Assembly (NCBI RefSeq): GCF_003046795.1
Contig: NZ_PZKN01000026.1
Location: forward strand, 1 to 64,000
Direction: 5' to 3'
DNA from: Desulfonatronum sp. SC1
GTDB taxonomy: Bacteria; Desulfobacterota; Desulfovibrionia; Desulfovibrionales; Desulfonatronaceae
Length of the DNA: 64,000 bases
Below are positions 35,742-44,937 of this stretch, in pieces (position 1 is the first letter of the stretch; every line of letters starts with the position of its first letter). The notes under the pieces were generated by a model. That model was given only the letters and a program-made list of their open reading frames with translations. It had not been told where the DNA came from and ran no database searches. Position numbers and translations under genes: made by a program.

Positions 35742-36255
35742 TGTGAATCTCCTTTCAAAAAATATGAATGACGAACGAACAGATGTACACATAGCAAAAA
35801 CTCCGTTCAAGTCAAGTATCAAAGATACATAGTGCATCCAAATATCCCTCAAAAAGCATCCTTGCCAGCTTCAAGTACGACTGCATGCATCCCAGGCCGC
35901 TTGTTTTTTACATCCGGTCCTCCGGCCCGCTTCCTCCTCTGATCCAAAAGCGTTGCGCGGGACATACGTTCGCTTCAATCGACCCGATACGACTCGTATT
36001 CGAACGAGAACGGAACGTATCGCATTGGCGACATCAGACGATACACACGTCCTAGCGCCGGGACTCGCTTCAGCGTCAAGGGCGTTGGGTGATCACCCAA
36101 AAACGGCCAGAACCGCGACGGAAGGCGATGAGAGCATTTTCTCCTCGCGATATCCCCGCGATGCTTGCCAGCGAACAAGACTCCGGGGTACAGCCGACAA
36201 GAGCGCGTGACGGGAGCGCGTGGTTATTTGAACAGCGCAATTGGAGGAGGCAAGC
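35742..36255. other. Intergenic region between mucR and hldD with nested inverted repeats
   Basis: No gene is convincing in these 514 bases. At 35985-36022 there is a nested palindrome: CGATACG pairs with CGTATCG (36016-36022), and inside it CTCGT (35993-35997) pairs with ACGAG (36004-36008). It lies in the shared divergent promoter region, so it may be an operator for mucR, hldD or both. Confidence 0.45.
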
Positions 36256-37230
36256 ATGTACGTGGTTACGGGGGGCGCGGGGTTCATCGGCAGCGCCTTG
36301 GTTTGGAAACTGAATCAACAAGGCGTCACGGACGTGCTGATCGTGGACGATCTGGGCCGGGGTGAGAAATGGAAGAATCTGGTCAACCTCCGCTATGCCG
36401 ACTACCTGCATAAAGCCGCGTTTCTCCAGCTCCTGGAACAAGGCAAGCTCGGGCCGGAGGTCAAGGCGATCCTGCACATGGGCGCCTGTTCGTCCACCAC
36501 GGAGACGGACGTCGAATACCTGATGGAGAACAATTACCGGTACACCCAAATACTGGCCCGGATTTGCCTACAGCACGACATCCGCTTCATCTATGCCAGC
36601 AGCGCCGCGACCTACGGGGATGGCTCCCGAGGCTTCGACGACGCCCCCGCCGTCATGGACGGACTGAAGCCCCTGAACATGTACGGCTATTCCAAGCAGC
36701 TTTTTGATCTCTGGGCGCTGCGCACCGGTGTTGCCGACCGGATGGTCGGCCTGAAGTTCTTCAATGTTTTCGGACCCAACGAGTACCACAAAGCCGACAT
36801 GATGAGCGTGGTCTGCAAGGCCTTTCGCCAGATCGGAGAGACCGGACGGCTGCGTCTGTTCAGATCCCACCGCCCGGATTACGCCGACGGCGAGCAGCGC
36901 CGGGATTTCGTCTACATCAAGGACTGCGTCGACGTGGTCTGGTGGCTGCTGGAAAACCGAGCCGTGAACGGAATCTTCAACCTGGGACGCGGAGAGGCCA
37001 AGTCCTGGAACGAGTTGGCCCGGGCGGTCTTCGCGGCCATGGATCGGCCCGTGGACATCGAATACATCGACATGCCGGAGGCCATCCGGGAAAAATATCA
37101 ATACTACACCAAGGCCGGGATGGAGCGGCTGCGCTCCCTGGGCTGTCCCGCCGCCTTCAGCTCCCTGGAGGACGGAGTGGCCGACTATGTGCGTAACTAC
37201 CTGATGGCCGAGGATCCGTATCTGGCTTGA
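36256..37230 (+). CDS. hldD: ADP-L-glycero-D-manno-heptose 6-epimerase
   Basis: The product is 324 residues, with GGAGGAGG before the ATG at 36256. It is an SDR-type epimerase: the NAD loop VTGGAGFIGSALVW, the acidic VDDLGRGEKWKNLVNL, HMGACSSTTETDVEYLMENN, the catalytic YGYSK motif, KFFNVFGPNEYHK, and DGEQRRDFVYIKDCVDVVWW. It completes the ADP-heptose precursor for the LPS inner core. It opens the plus-strand cluster that also holds two glycosyltransferases. Confidence 0.96.
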   Translation: MYVVTGGAGFIGSALVWKLNQQGVTDVLIVDDLGRGEKWKNLVNLRYADYLHKAAFLQLLEQGKLGPEVKAILHMGACSSTTETDVEYLMENNYRYTQILARICLQHDIRFIYASSAATYGDGSRGFDDAPAVMDGLKPLNMYGYSKQLFDLWALRTGVADRMVGLKFFNVFGPNEYHKADMMSVVCKAFRQIGETGRLRLFRSHRPDYADGEQRRDFVYIKDCVDVVWWLLENRAVNGIFNLGRGEAKSWNELARAVFAAMDRPVDIEYIDMPEAIREKYQYYTKAGMERLRSLGCPAAFSSLEDGVADYVRNYLMAEDPYLA

Positions 37231-37294
37231 GCACCGCGGTCCGACTCCGCCGCTCTATTTCAATTCATCATCTCAACTCATTTCGAGGGCCGCC

Positions 37295-39064
37295 ATGACC
37301 ACGACGCAATCGGACGACGGCTTCACCACCCAAGCCCCTCCCCGGACCGTACCCGAAACCCTGGACCGCGGAGTCGCGTTGTTCGGCGACCGCCCGCTCC
37401 TCGGCCTGGTGGAGGGAGACCCCGTCACCTATGCCGAGTTCCGAACCAAGGCCAGGGAACATGCTGAAACCCTGACCCACCTGGGAGTGGGTCACGGAGA
37501 CAGAGTGGCCATTTTCAGTGAAAACCGGCCGGAATGGCCCATGGTCTATTTCGCCGCCAGCTCCCTGGGAGCCGTGCTGGTCCCGATTCTCCCGGACTTT
37601 CACCCGTCCTCGGTCCTGCATATTCTCCGGCACAGTGGGGCCAAGGTGTTGATGGCTTCGGAACGCTGCCTGGCGAAGCTGGAAGATCTGAACCAGCAGC
37701 ACTTGACCGTGATCGTTCTGGACGACTTCCGGATTTTGCCCCCGGAATCCTGGGCCGGTCGGGTCAAGGACGTGATCCGCTCCAGCCTCAAGGACCGGGA
37801 GCGTCTGCAATCCCTGGCCCGGCATGTGACCGGCCACGGCACTCCGGCGACACCCAAGGAGGACGACCTGGCCTCCATCGTCTACACCTCCGGGACCACG
37901 GGGCGGGCCAAAGGGGTGATGCTCACCCACCGCAACGTGGTTTCCGACGCCTGGATGACACGTGAGCTGGTGGACCTGGGGCCGCGGGACCGGATGCTTT
38001 CCATCCTGCCCCTGGCCCACACCATGGAGTTCACCCTGGGGCTGCTGCTGCCCATGCTGCACGGGACCCAGGTCCGGTACCTCGGCGGGGTCCCCTCGCC
38101 GCAAATGCTGATGGACGCCATGGCCAAGATCCGCCCCACGTTCATGCTCAGCGTCCCGCTGGTGATTGAGAAGATCTTCAAGCGCCGCATTCAGCCCAAA
38201 CTGACCGGCAGCGCCGTGGGCCGGACCCTGTATCGCTTCAACCTGAGCCGAGGCCTGCTGCACAAGCTCGCCGGGAAAAAGATGTACCAGTCATTTGGCG
38301 GCAGCTTGCGCGGCTACTGTATCGGGGGAGCGCCCCTGTCCGTGGAAGCGGAAACCTTTTTACGCGAAGCCGGTTTTCCCTATGCCATGGGCTACGGACT
38401 GACCGAGGCATCGCCCCTGGTGGCCGGGACCGGCGCGGCGAGCGTCCGTCGGCGTTCCTCTGGTCGCGCTCTGCACGGCGTTGAGATCCGCATCGCCGTG
38501 CAGCAGGAGAGCGATTCGCCGCCCCGAGGACGAACCGACGGCGAGGTTGTCGGGGAAATCCAGGTCCGCGGTCCCAATGTCATGCAAGGTTATTACCAGG
38601 AGCCGGAGTTGACCGCCGAAGTCTTCACCGAGGACGGCTGGCTGCGCACCGGGGACCTGGGCACGCTGGACAAGGACGGCTATCTGTTCATCCGCGGTCG
38701 CTTGAAGAACCTGATTCTCGGTCCCAGCGGAGAGAACATCTACCCGGAGGAGATCGAGAACGTCCTGAACGAACAGGATTACGTCCTGGAATCCCTGGCC
38801 TTCGACCTGAACGGCAAGGTCGCGGCTCGGGTCTTCCTGGACTACGACCGGCTGGACGAAGAGGTTTCCTGGCGGAAGATGAGCGAATTCGAGGCCCGCA
38901 AGTACGTCACCGACCTGCTGGAAACCATCCGGACCCGCACCAACGCCGGCCTGGCCTCCTTTGCCCGGGTCAGCAAGATGATCGAGCAGACCGAGGCCTT
39001 TGAGAAAACCCCGACCCACAAAATCAAGCGCTATCTCTACACCAGCGCCTCGCCGCCGTTTTGA
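37295..39064 (+). CDS. AMP-forming long-chain acyl-CoA synthetase-like ligase
   Basis: The product is 589 residues. ANL-superfamily motifs: P-loop A3 YTSGTTGRAKGVMLTHRN, LPLAHTMEFTLGLLLPMLHG, the A5 motif YGLTEASPL, A7 GWLRTGDLGTLDKDGYLFI, and A8 RLKNLILGPSGENIYPEEIE. A conserved catalytic Lys lies in the tail (THKIKRYLY). It activates a carboxylic acid, most likely a fatty acid, through an acyl-adenylate. Its place between hldD and the glycosyltransferases may mean it serves lipid or LPS acylation, but this is inference. The next gene starts nine bases after its stop. Confidence 0.93.
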   Translation: MTTTQSDDGFTTQAPPRTVPETLDRGVALFGDRPLLGLVEGDPVTYAEFRTKAREHAETLTHLGVGHGDRVAIFSENRPEWPMVYFAASSLGAVLVPILPDFHPSSVLHILRHSGAKVLMASERCLAKLEDLNQQHLTVIVLDDFRILPPESWAGRVKDVIRSSLKDRERLQSLARHVTGHGTPATPKEDDLASIVYTSGTTGRAKGVMLTHRNVVSDAWMTRELVDLGPRDRMLSILPLAHTMEFTLGLLLPMLHGTQVRYLGGVPSPQMLMDAMAKIRPTFMLSVPLVIEKIFKRRIQPKLTGSAVGRTLYRFNLSRGLLHKLAGKKMYQSFGGSLRGYCIGGAPLSVEAETFLREAGFPYAMGYGLTEASPLVAGTGAASVRRRSSGRALHGVEIRIAVQQESDSPPRGRTDGEVVGEIQVRGPNVMQGYYQEPELTAEVFTEDGWLRTGDLGTLDKDGYLFIRGRLKNLILGPSGENIYPEEIENVLNEQDYVLESLAFDLNGKVAARVFLDYDRLDEEVSWRKMSEFEARKYVTDLLETIRTRTNAGLASFARVSKMIEQTEAFEKTPTHKIKRYLYTSASPPF

Positions 39065-39073
39065 CGCACCGCC

Positions 39074-40030
39074 ATGCACGAACGACCGGACACCGAACTC
39101 GCGGCCCTGATCCGTTCCCTTCTGGAAAAGGGCATGGACCTGGACGGCGCGGCCCTGACCACCATTTCCCAGGTTCTGGGAGGCGCTGAGGCGGAGGAAC
39201 TCGCCGCCCGCTTGACCGACCCGGACGACGCCGAGGCTTGGTCCATGCGCGACCTAGTCTTGTTTCCGGACCAACCCCTGGCCTTGGCCGTGGAAAGCTG
39301 GTTGCTGGAACGGGAACAGCGCGACGACAAGGCGGCCATGCCGGACAAGGACGCCGGGGCCGCTCTGCTGACCCAGGCCATGCTGCGCGTTCGCCTTCCG
39401 GACCGGACAGAATTATGGCTGACCCTGGACCAGGACGAAGCCCGCCTGCTGGCGAGCCGCCTGCACCTGGGCAAACGCCTGCCCGAATCGGTTCGTGATC
39501 TTCTCACCGCTCCCGTTGCCGCGAATCGAGAACTCGCGGCGGCCCTGAGCCTGGCCTGCAAACAGTCCCGACTGCCCTGGACCCCGAGCCAGGAGACCTT
39601 TATCCTGACCTTGCTGCGCGCCTGCCTCCCCGGTCCGGATCAAGAGCCGGGCGCTGAGCCGGCCCAAAGCGAACCTTCGCCGAAAACGCCGCCGCGCCGC
39701 GCCCTGGACATGGTCCGGTGGACCCTGTCCTTTCTCGAACATTCCGGGGAGGACGTTCCCGCGGCCCTGGCCAGACGGCGCGAGACGTTGTTGCGCCACC
39801 TGGACCAGGCCGGGGAAATGGAACGGGTTCGGCAAGCGCACAACTTCGAAACGCGGCGGATGCTGGGCATCCCGGAACAACACTTCGACCCGGAGGCCAT
39901 CCGGGACGAACTGGAGCTGATCGAACTCGCCACCCGGGCCGCGGGCGCCTACGCCCCGACCCACCAGGTCATGCGCCGCAACCTGGGCGACGTCCAAACC
40001 GTGGAGCAGGCGACGGACTTGTTCGAATAA
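39074..40030 (+). CDS. Hypothetical protein, helical (318 residues)
   Basis: It starts nine bases after the acyl-CoA ligase stop, so it is probably co-translated. The sequence is Leu-, Ala- and Arg-rich and almost entirely helical, with HEAT/TPR-like pairs (ELAALIRSLLEKGMDLDGAA; ESVRDLLTAPVAANRELAAA) and a Pro-rich linker about residue 200 (PAQSEPSPKTPPRRAL). The last part (LDQAGEMERVRQAHNFETRR) is charged. There is no signal peptide, membrane helix or catalytic motif. I do not recognise the family. Confidence 0.75.
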   Translation: MHERPDTELAALIRSLLEKGMDLDGAALTTISQVLGGAEAEELAARLTDPDDAEAWSMRDLVLFPDQPLALAVESWLLEREQRDDKAAMPDKDAGAALLTQAMLRVRLPDRTELWLTLDQDEARLLASRLHLGKRLPESVRDLLTAPVAANRELAAALSLACKQSRLPWTPSQETFILTLLRACLPGPDQEPGAEPAQSEPSPKTPPRRALDMVRWTLSFLEHSGEDVPAALARRRETLLRHLDQAGEMERVRQAHNFETRRMLGIPEQHFDPEAIRDELELIELATRAAGAYAPTHQVMRRNLGDVQTVEQATDLFE

Positions 40031-40081
40031 CACGTCGGCCCCGGAGCTCTTCGCACATCACTTCGCACGGAGGAACCGTTC

Positions 40082-41086
40082 ATGTCCCAAGAAACCCCGC
40101 AACGCAATCTGGCCCTGGATCTGGCCCGGGTGACCGAGGCCGCGGCCCTGGCCTCTTCCCGCTGGCTGGGCAAGGGCGACAAGGAACGCGGCGACCATGC
40201 CGCTGTGGAGGCCATGCGCCTGAGCTTCAGCGCCATCGACATCAACGGCGTGGTGGTCATCGGCGAGGGAGAAAAAGATGAAGCCCCGATGCTCTACAAT
40301 GGGGAGAAGCTCGGCACGGGCCGCGGACCGGAAGTGGACGTGGCCGTGGATCCGGTGGAGGGGACGAGCCTGCTGGCCTATGGTCGGCCCAATGCCATCG
40401 CCGTGGTCGCCCTGGCCCCGCGTGGAACGCTCTATGATCCCGGCCCGGCTTTCTACATGAAGAAGATGGCCGTGCCCCACGAGGCCAAGTATCAGGTGGA
40501 CATCAAGGCCCCGGTGGCCGAAAACCTGCGCCGGGTGGCCAAGGCCCTGGGCAAGGCCGTGGACGACCTGTCGGTCTTTATCCTGGACAAGCCCCGGCAC
40601 GCGGAGCTGATCAAGGAAATCCGAGAAGCCGGGGCCCGCATCCAGCTGCATACGGACGGCGACGTGGCCGGGGCCCTGATGGCCACGACCCCGGGCGGCG
40701 AGGTGGACATGATGATCGGTACCGGCGGGACGCCGGAAGGCGTGCTGGCCGCGGTGGCCATCCGGATTATGGGCGGGGAGATGCAGTGCATGCTGGATCC
40801 GCAGTCCGAGGACGAGCGCCGGGCCCTGGAGGAGGCCGGGCACAGCCTCAGCCGCGTCCTGACCGTGGACGACTTGGTCCGCAGCGACGACGTCTTTTTC
40901 GCGGCCACCGGCATTTCCGGGGGAACATTTCTGAAAGGCGTCGAGTTCACCGGCAAGGGCGCGGTGACCCACTCCATGGTCATGCGCGGCAGGACCGGAA
41001 CCTTCCGCCGGATCGAGGCCCAGCACTCCTTCGCCAAGCTGATGCGCATCAGCTCCATCGAATACAACAAAGCCGGGTCGCAATAA
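40082..41086 (+). CDS. glpX: Class II fructose-1,6-bisphosphatase
   Basis: The product is 334 residues with GGAGG upstream. GlpX motifs: KGDKERGDHAAVEAMRLSF, VVIGEGEKDEAPMLYNGEKL (metal ligands), the DPVEGTSLLAYGRPNAI box, and MIGTGGTPEGVLAAVAIRIM. It dephosphorylates fructose-1,6-bisphosphate in gluconeogenesis, supplying hexose-phosphate for surface sugars. It lies in the middle of the cluster, between the unknown gene and the glycosyltransferases. Confidence 0.96.
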   Translation: MSQETPQRNLALDLARVTEAAALASSRWLGKGDKERGDHAAVEAMRLSFSAIDINGVVVIGEGEKDEAPMLYNGEKLGTGRGPEVDVAVDPVEGTSLLAYGRPNAIAVVALAPRGTLYDPGPAFYMKKMAVPHEAKYQVDIKAPVAENLRRVAKALGKAVDDLSVFILDKPRHAELIKEIREAGARIQLHTDGDVAGALMATTPGGEVDMMIGTGGTPEGVLAAVAIRIMGGEMQCMLDPQSEDERRALEEAGHSLSRVLTVDDLVRSDDVFFAATGISGGTFLKGVEFTGKGAVTHSMVMRGRTGTFRRIEAQHSFAKLMRISSIEYNKAGSQ

Positions 41087-41132
41087 GGAAGACGGGAGGG
41101 TACTTTACGGAAGGTTCTCTCCAGCAACCGCC

Positions 41133-42434
41133 ATGAACGTGCATCTGGTCATCCAACTGGCCCGCTTCGGAGACGTCATCCAGACCAAGCGGCTGATTCG
41201 CGGCCTGCTGGCCGATCCCGGCAACCAGGTCCACCTGGCCGTGGACGCCGGGCTGGTCGAGCTGTCCGAGATGATCTATCCGGACGTGGTGGTCCACGGC
41301 CTGCCGGTCCATGATCCGCGTTCGGAACCCGCGACCCTGATTCGCGCCTGCGCCGAAATCTTCTCCGCCTGGAAGGCCGCGGACGTCGCCCGGGTCTACA
41401 ACCTGAACCATTCCGGGTTCAACCACGTCCTGGCCGGATTGTTCGCACCGGAGCAGGTCGTTGGCTACCAGTGGAACCAGGGACAAGCGCTTCGGGGGTC
41501 GTGGCCGGAAACGGTCTTTCGGCTCAGTGCCCACCGGTCGGCCAATCCTCTGAACCTGATGGACTACTGGGGCTTTTTCCTGGGACAGACCCAGGGTTTG
41601 GCCCAGGGGTTGACCCAGGGCGTGGTCCTGGACCCGGCCCTGGTCAATCCCCCGGCCACGCCCAAGGGCGGAGGGCTGGGCGTGGTTCTGGCCGGACGCC
41701 ATGCCCGGCGGACCCTGCCGGTTCCCATTCTGGCCCGGGTGATCCAGGCCGCGGCGGCCCGGATTGAAGGCAAGATCCTTCTTCTGGGAACGGCCGCGGA
41801 ACGCGAAGCGGCCAGGGCGCTGCGCCCCTTGCTCCCGGCCGCGATCCAGGGCAGGCTGAAGGATCTGACCGGACGCACCGGCTGGACCGGCCTGCGCGAC
41901 GTGGTTCAAGGGCTGGATCTGCTGCTCACCCCGGACACCGGGACCATGCACCTGGCCGCGCACCTGGGCGCCCCGGTCACGGCCTTTTTCCTCTCCTCGG
42001 CCTGGGCCTTTGAGACCGGCCCCTACGGCGAAGGCCATCAGGTCTGGCAGTCCGTGGAGCCCTGCGCCCCCTGCCTGGAAGCCGCGCCCTGTCCCCGCTC
42101 CGCGGTCTGCGCCCAGGCCTTCGCGGACAAAGCCGTCCTGGCCCGGCTGGCCCGTTCGGCTCATTCGGTACAGTCGGCCCAATCGGCTGGACCGGAGCGG
42201 AGCAACCATCCCGACCCGCCGGAATCTCTCTGCCTGCTGCGCACCGGACTGGACGACTTCGGTCTGGAGTTCCATCCCCTGGCCGGGGAACTGCCGGACC
42301 AGGAAGCCCGAGCGGCCCGCCGCGAACTGCTGCGCTCTCACCGGCTGCGGATCGGCCCGCGCCGGATCCGCCTGGAGCAGACCGCGGCCGAGGCACTGTA
42401 CCATGAACCCGACTGGATGATCGACACGCCATGA
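41133..42434 (+). CDS. Glycosyltransferase family 9 (heptosyltransferase-like)
   Basis: The product is 433 residues, longer than typical heptosyltransferases (about 350) because of a C-terminal extension. The N-terminal motif LVIQLARFGDVIQTKRLIRG and the C-terminal LLLTPDTGTMHLAAHLGAPV with TAFFLSSAWAFETGPYGEGH mark a GT-B fold of family GT9, which uses ADP-heptose. A short repeat (QGLAQGLTQG) occurs in a linker, and Cys residues cluster around 310-335. It overlaps the following glycosyltransferase by 4 bp. Together with hldD it suggests LPS core heptose transfer. Confidence 0.92.
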   Translation: MNVHLVIQLARFGDVIQTKRLIRGLLADPGNQVHLAVDAGLVELSEMIYPDVVVHGLPVHDPRSEPATLIRACAEIFSAWKAADVARVYNLNHSGFNHVLAGLFAPEQVVGYQWNQGQALRGSWPETVFRLSAHRSANPLNLMDYWGFFLGQTQGLAQGLTQGVVLDPALVNPPATPKGGGLGVVLAGRHARRTLPVPILARVIQAAAARIEGKILLLGTAAEREAARALRPLLPAAIQGRLKDLTGRTGWTGLRDVVQGLDLLLTPDTGTMHLAAHLGAPVTAFFLSSAWAFETGPYGEGHQVWQSVEPCAPCLEAAPCPRSAVCAQAFADKAVLARLARSAHSVQSAQSAGPERSNHPDPPESLCLLRTGLDDFGLEFHPLAGELPDQEARAARRELLRSHRLRIGPRRIRLEQTAAEALYHEPDWMIDTP

Positions 42435-43747
42435 CCTCAACGCCCCTACGGATACTCACGGTCCTGCCTCTGTACGGTGGGTCCCTGCCCATTGGCCGTT
42501 ACTGCGTCCGGGCCCTGCGCGCCCTGGGTCATACGGTGGAATGCTTCGAGGCCCCGGAATTTCACGGCGCGTTCCGGGCCCTCAAGGAACAGCGAATTGC
42601 CGCGGACCGGCTGGTGGCCCTGGAAAACGGCTTCCTCCAACTCGTGGCCCAGACCGTACTGGCCAAAGTGGAACATTTCGAGCCGGACCTGGTCCTGGCC
42701 CTGGCCCAGGCTCCGTTAAGCCGCCAGGCCCTGCAACGTCTGCGCCGGGACAAGGTGCCCACGGCCATGTGGTTCGTGGAGGACTACCAGGTTTTCCCCT
42801 ACTGGAAAGCCTTTGCCCGGCTCTACGACGCCTTTGCGGTGATCCAGAAGGAGCCGTTTTTCGGGCTGCTGGAAGAGCTGGATCAGCGCAACGCCCTCTA
42901 CCTGCCCCTGGCCGCGGACCCGGACTTTCACCGCCCCCTGGATATCCCCCGGGAACTGTCCGCCGTGGACCAGCGCCGCTATGGATCGGACCTCTCCTTT
43001 CTCGGCGCCGGATACCCCAACCGGCTGGTCGCGTTTCGCCAATTCCTGTCCCTGGACTTCAAAATCTGGGGCAACGACTGGCCCACACACGGCCCCCTGA
43101 CCCCGCTGCTGCAACGCCCCGGGGAACGGATCACCCCGGAGGAGGCGGTCAAGATCTTCAACGCCGCCAAGATCAACCTGAACCTGCACTCCAGCGTCAA
43201 AGCCGAGCCCCTGGTCACGGGCGGCGACTTCGTCAACCCCCGAACCTTCGAGCTGGCCTCCTGCCAGGCCTTTCAACTGGTGGACCGCCGCGGCCTGCTG
43301 GCCGAGCTGTTCACGGACCGGGAGCTGGCCGTATTCGAGGACATGGAGGGTTTGCGCGACGCCATCCGCCATTACATGGCCCACCCCGAAGAGCGCCTGG
43401 CCATGAGCCGCCTGGCCCGGGAGCGGGTGCTGCGCGAACACACCTACCAGCACCGCATGACGACCCTGCTGGAGTTTCTCCAACAACGCCTCGGCCTGGG
43501 CGCAATCCGGACCAAAGGCGAACCCGGCGTTTCCGCCCCGCTCCCGGACGACTCCCCCCTGGCCGTCCTTTCTCCGGACCTGCGCGCCCAGGTGGATGCC
43601 CTGCTCCACGACCTGGACCTGCGTCCCACGGTCCGCTTCGAAGACCTGATCTGGACCATCCGCCAACGCCAAGGCACCCTCAGCGAGCTGGAAACCGCCC
43701 TGCTGTTTCTGGACGAATGGCGCAAGCAGTATGGTGGGGGGCGTTAG
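42431..43747 (+). CDS. CgeB-type glycosyltransferase
   Basis: The product is 438 residues. The N-terminal half is a Rossmann-like domain (RILTVLPLYGGSLPIGRYCV, PTAMWFVEDYQVFPYWKAF). The C-terminal half holds the CgeB/GT1-2 motif: DLSFLGAGYPNRLVAFRQFL, INLNLHSSVKAEPLVTGGDF, NPRTFELASCQAFQLVDRRG and FEDMEGLRDAIRHYMAHPEE. Such proteins glycosylate spore, flagellin or surface components. It is co-translated with the GT9 gene. Confidence 0.9.
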   Translation: MTSTPLRILTVLPLYGGSLPIGRYCVRALRALGHTVECFEAPEFHGAFRALKEQRIAADRLVALENGFLQLVAQTVLAKVEHFEPDLVLALAQAPLSRQALQRLRRDKVPTAMWFVEDYQVFPYWKAFARLYDAFAVIQKEPFFGLLEELDQRNALYLPLAADPDFHRPLDIPRELSAVDQRRYGSDLSFLGAGYPNRLVAFRQFLSLDFKIWGNDWPTHGPLTPLLQRPGERITPEEAVKIFNAAKINLNLHSSVKAEPLVTGGDFVNPRTFELASCQAFQLVDRRGLLAELFTDRELAVFEDMEGLRDAIRHYMAHPEERLAMSRLARERVLREHTYQHRMTTLLEFLQQRLGLGAIRTKGEPGVSAPLPDDSPLAVLSPDLRAQVDALLHDLDLRPTVRFEDLIWTIRQRQGTLSELETALLFLDEWRKQYGGGR

Positions 43748-43818
43748 CAATAACAGGTACAGCCCCAACCTGTTGGTGGTCACGCAAAACTACATCTGAG
43801 AGATGACTGAGGGATGAA

Positions 43819-44760
43819 ATGGATATGAAAAAAATCGAACGCGCCCAAGGATGCCTGCTGGGCCAACTGGCCGGCGACGCGCTGGGAAGCCTGGTGGAGT
43901 TTCAATCCCCGGAACAAATCCGGCGGGTCTATCCCGACGGGGTGCGCGACATGGCCGACGGCGGCGCGCACGATACCATCGCGGGTCAACCCACGGATGA
44001 TTCCGAAATGGCCCTGGCCCTGGCCAGGGCGCTCGTTTTCCGCGGGAGCTACGACGCCGGAGCCGCAAAGCGGGCCTATCTCGACTGGCTGCGCTCCGAG
44101 CCCTTCTCCTGCGGCGCGACCATCACCGCCGGACTGACCAGTGAACCGAACCTGGACAGCCAGGCCAACGGGGCTCTGATGCGCATCAGCCCCCTGGGCA
44201 TTTTCGGTTCGCGATTCGAGTTGAGCCAGGTGGCCCGGTGGGCCGTCCAAGACGCTGAATTGACCCATCCCCACCCGATTTGTCTCCAAGTCAACGCCCT
44301 CTTCACCCTGGCCGTTGCCCAGGCCGTTGCGACCGGAGCCGAGCCCAAGGAGCTTGTCGTCGACATGCTCGAATGGGCCCAGGACATGGACGCCGACCCG
44401 CTCCTGTTCCGCGTGATCAAGGCCTGCATCAACGAACCGCCCAGAGATTATCTCCAGCACCAGGGCTGGGTGCTCATCGCCTTTGGCAACGCCGTCTGGC
44501 AGCTGCTCAACGCCCCGACCCTGGAAGACGGGATCATGGACACGATCATGCGCGGCGGGGACACGGACACCAACGCCGCCATCTGCGGCGCGTTGCTGGG
44601 CGCGGTCCACGGCCTCGGCGCCGTGCCGGAAAGATGGGTCAAAACCGTCCTCGCCTGTCGCCCCCAAACCGGCCTTTCCGGAGTGCGCCGGCCTCGCCCG
44701 GAAATCTACTGGCCCGTGGACGCCCTGAAACTGGCCGAACGGTTGCTCTCAACGCCATGA
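43819..44760 (+). CDS. ADP-ribosylglycohydrolase (DraG/ARH-like)
   Basis: The product is 313 residues. It starts with ERAQGCLLGQLAGDALGSLV and has the two di-magnesium motifs of the family: TDDSEMALALARAL (about 58-71) and GGDTDTNAAICGALLGAVHG near 235. These enzymes remove ADP-ribose from proteins, nucleic acids or small molecules. No ADP-ribosyltransferase or nitrogenase genes are nearby, so the target is unknown. It appears as a separate unit after the glycosyltransferases. Confidence 0.93.
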   Translation: MDMKKIERAQGCLLGQLAGDALGSLVEFQSPEQIRRVYPDGVRDMADGGAHDTIAGQPTDDSEMALALARALVFRGSYDAGAAKRAYLDWLRSEPFSCGATITAGLTSEPNLDSQANGALMRISPLGIFGSRFELSQVARWAVQDAELTHPHPICLQVNALFTLAVAQAVATGAEPKELVVDMLEWAQDMDADPLLFRVIKACINEPPRDYLQHQGWVLIAFGNAVWQLLNAPTLEDGIMDTIMRGGDTDTNAAICGALLGAVHGLGAVPERWVKTVLACRPQTGLSGVRRPRPEIYWPVDALKLAERLLSTP

Positions 44761-44937
44761 AATGTGCTTTGATCCGAGGTGCGCAATCAGGGCGGAATCG
44801 TTTTCGCCGCCTTCATGCGCAATATTCTTCCATGTCGGACATGGCCCATGTTCTCCTGATATCAAAGTCTTAGTGGAGAAAGGGAGCGCTATCGCGCCCG
44901 TTTTCAGCAACATGACACCATCTGCCGGGGGAGCACG

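Noticed and set aside
35953-36210. 85-codon plus-strand frame in the mucR/hldD gap
   Set aside because: Arg/Thr-rich, no ribosome site, covers a palindrome-rich promoter region.
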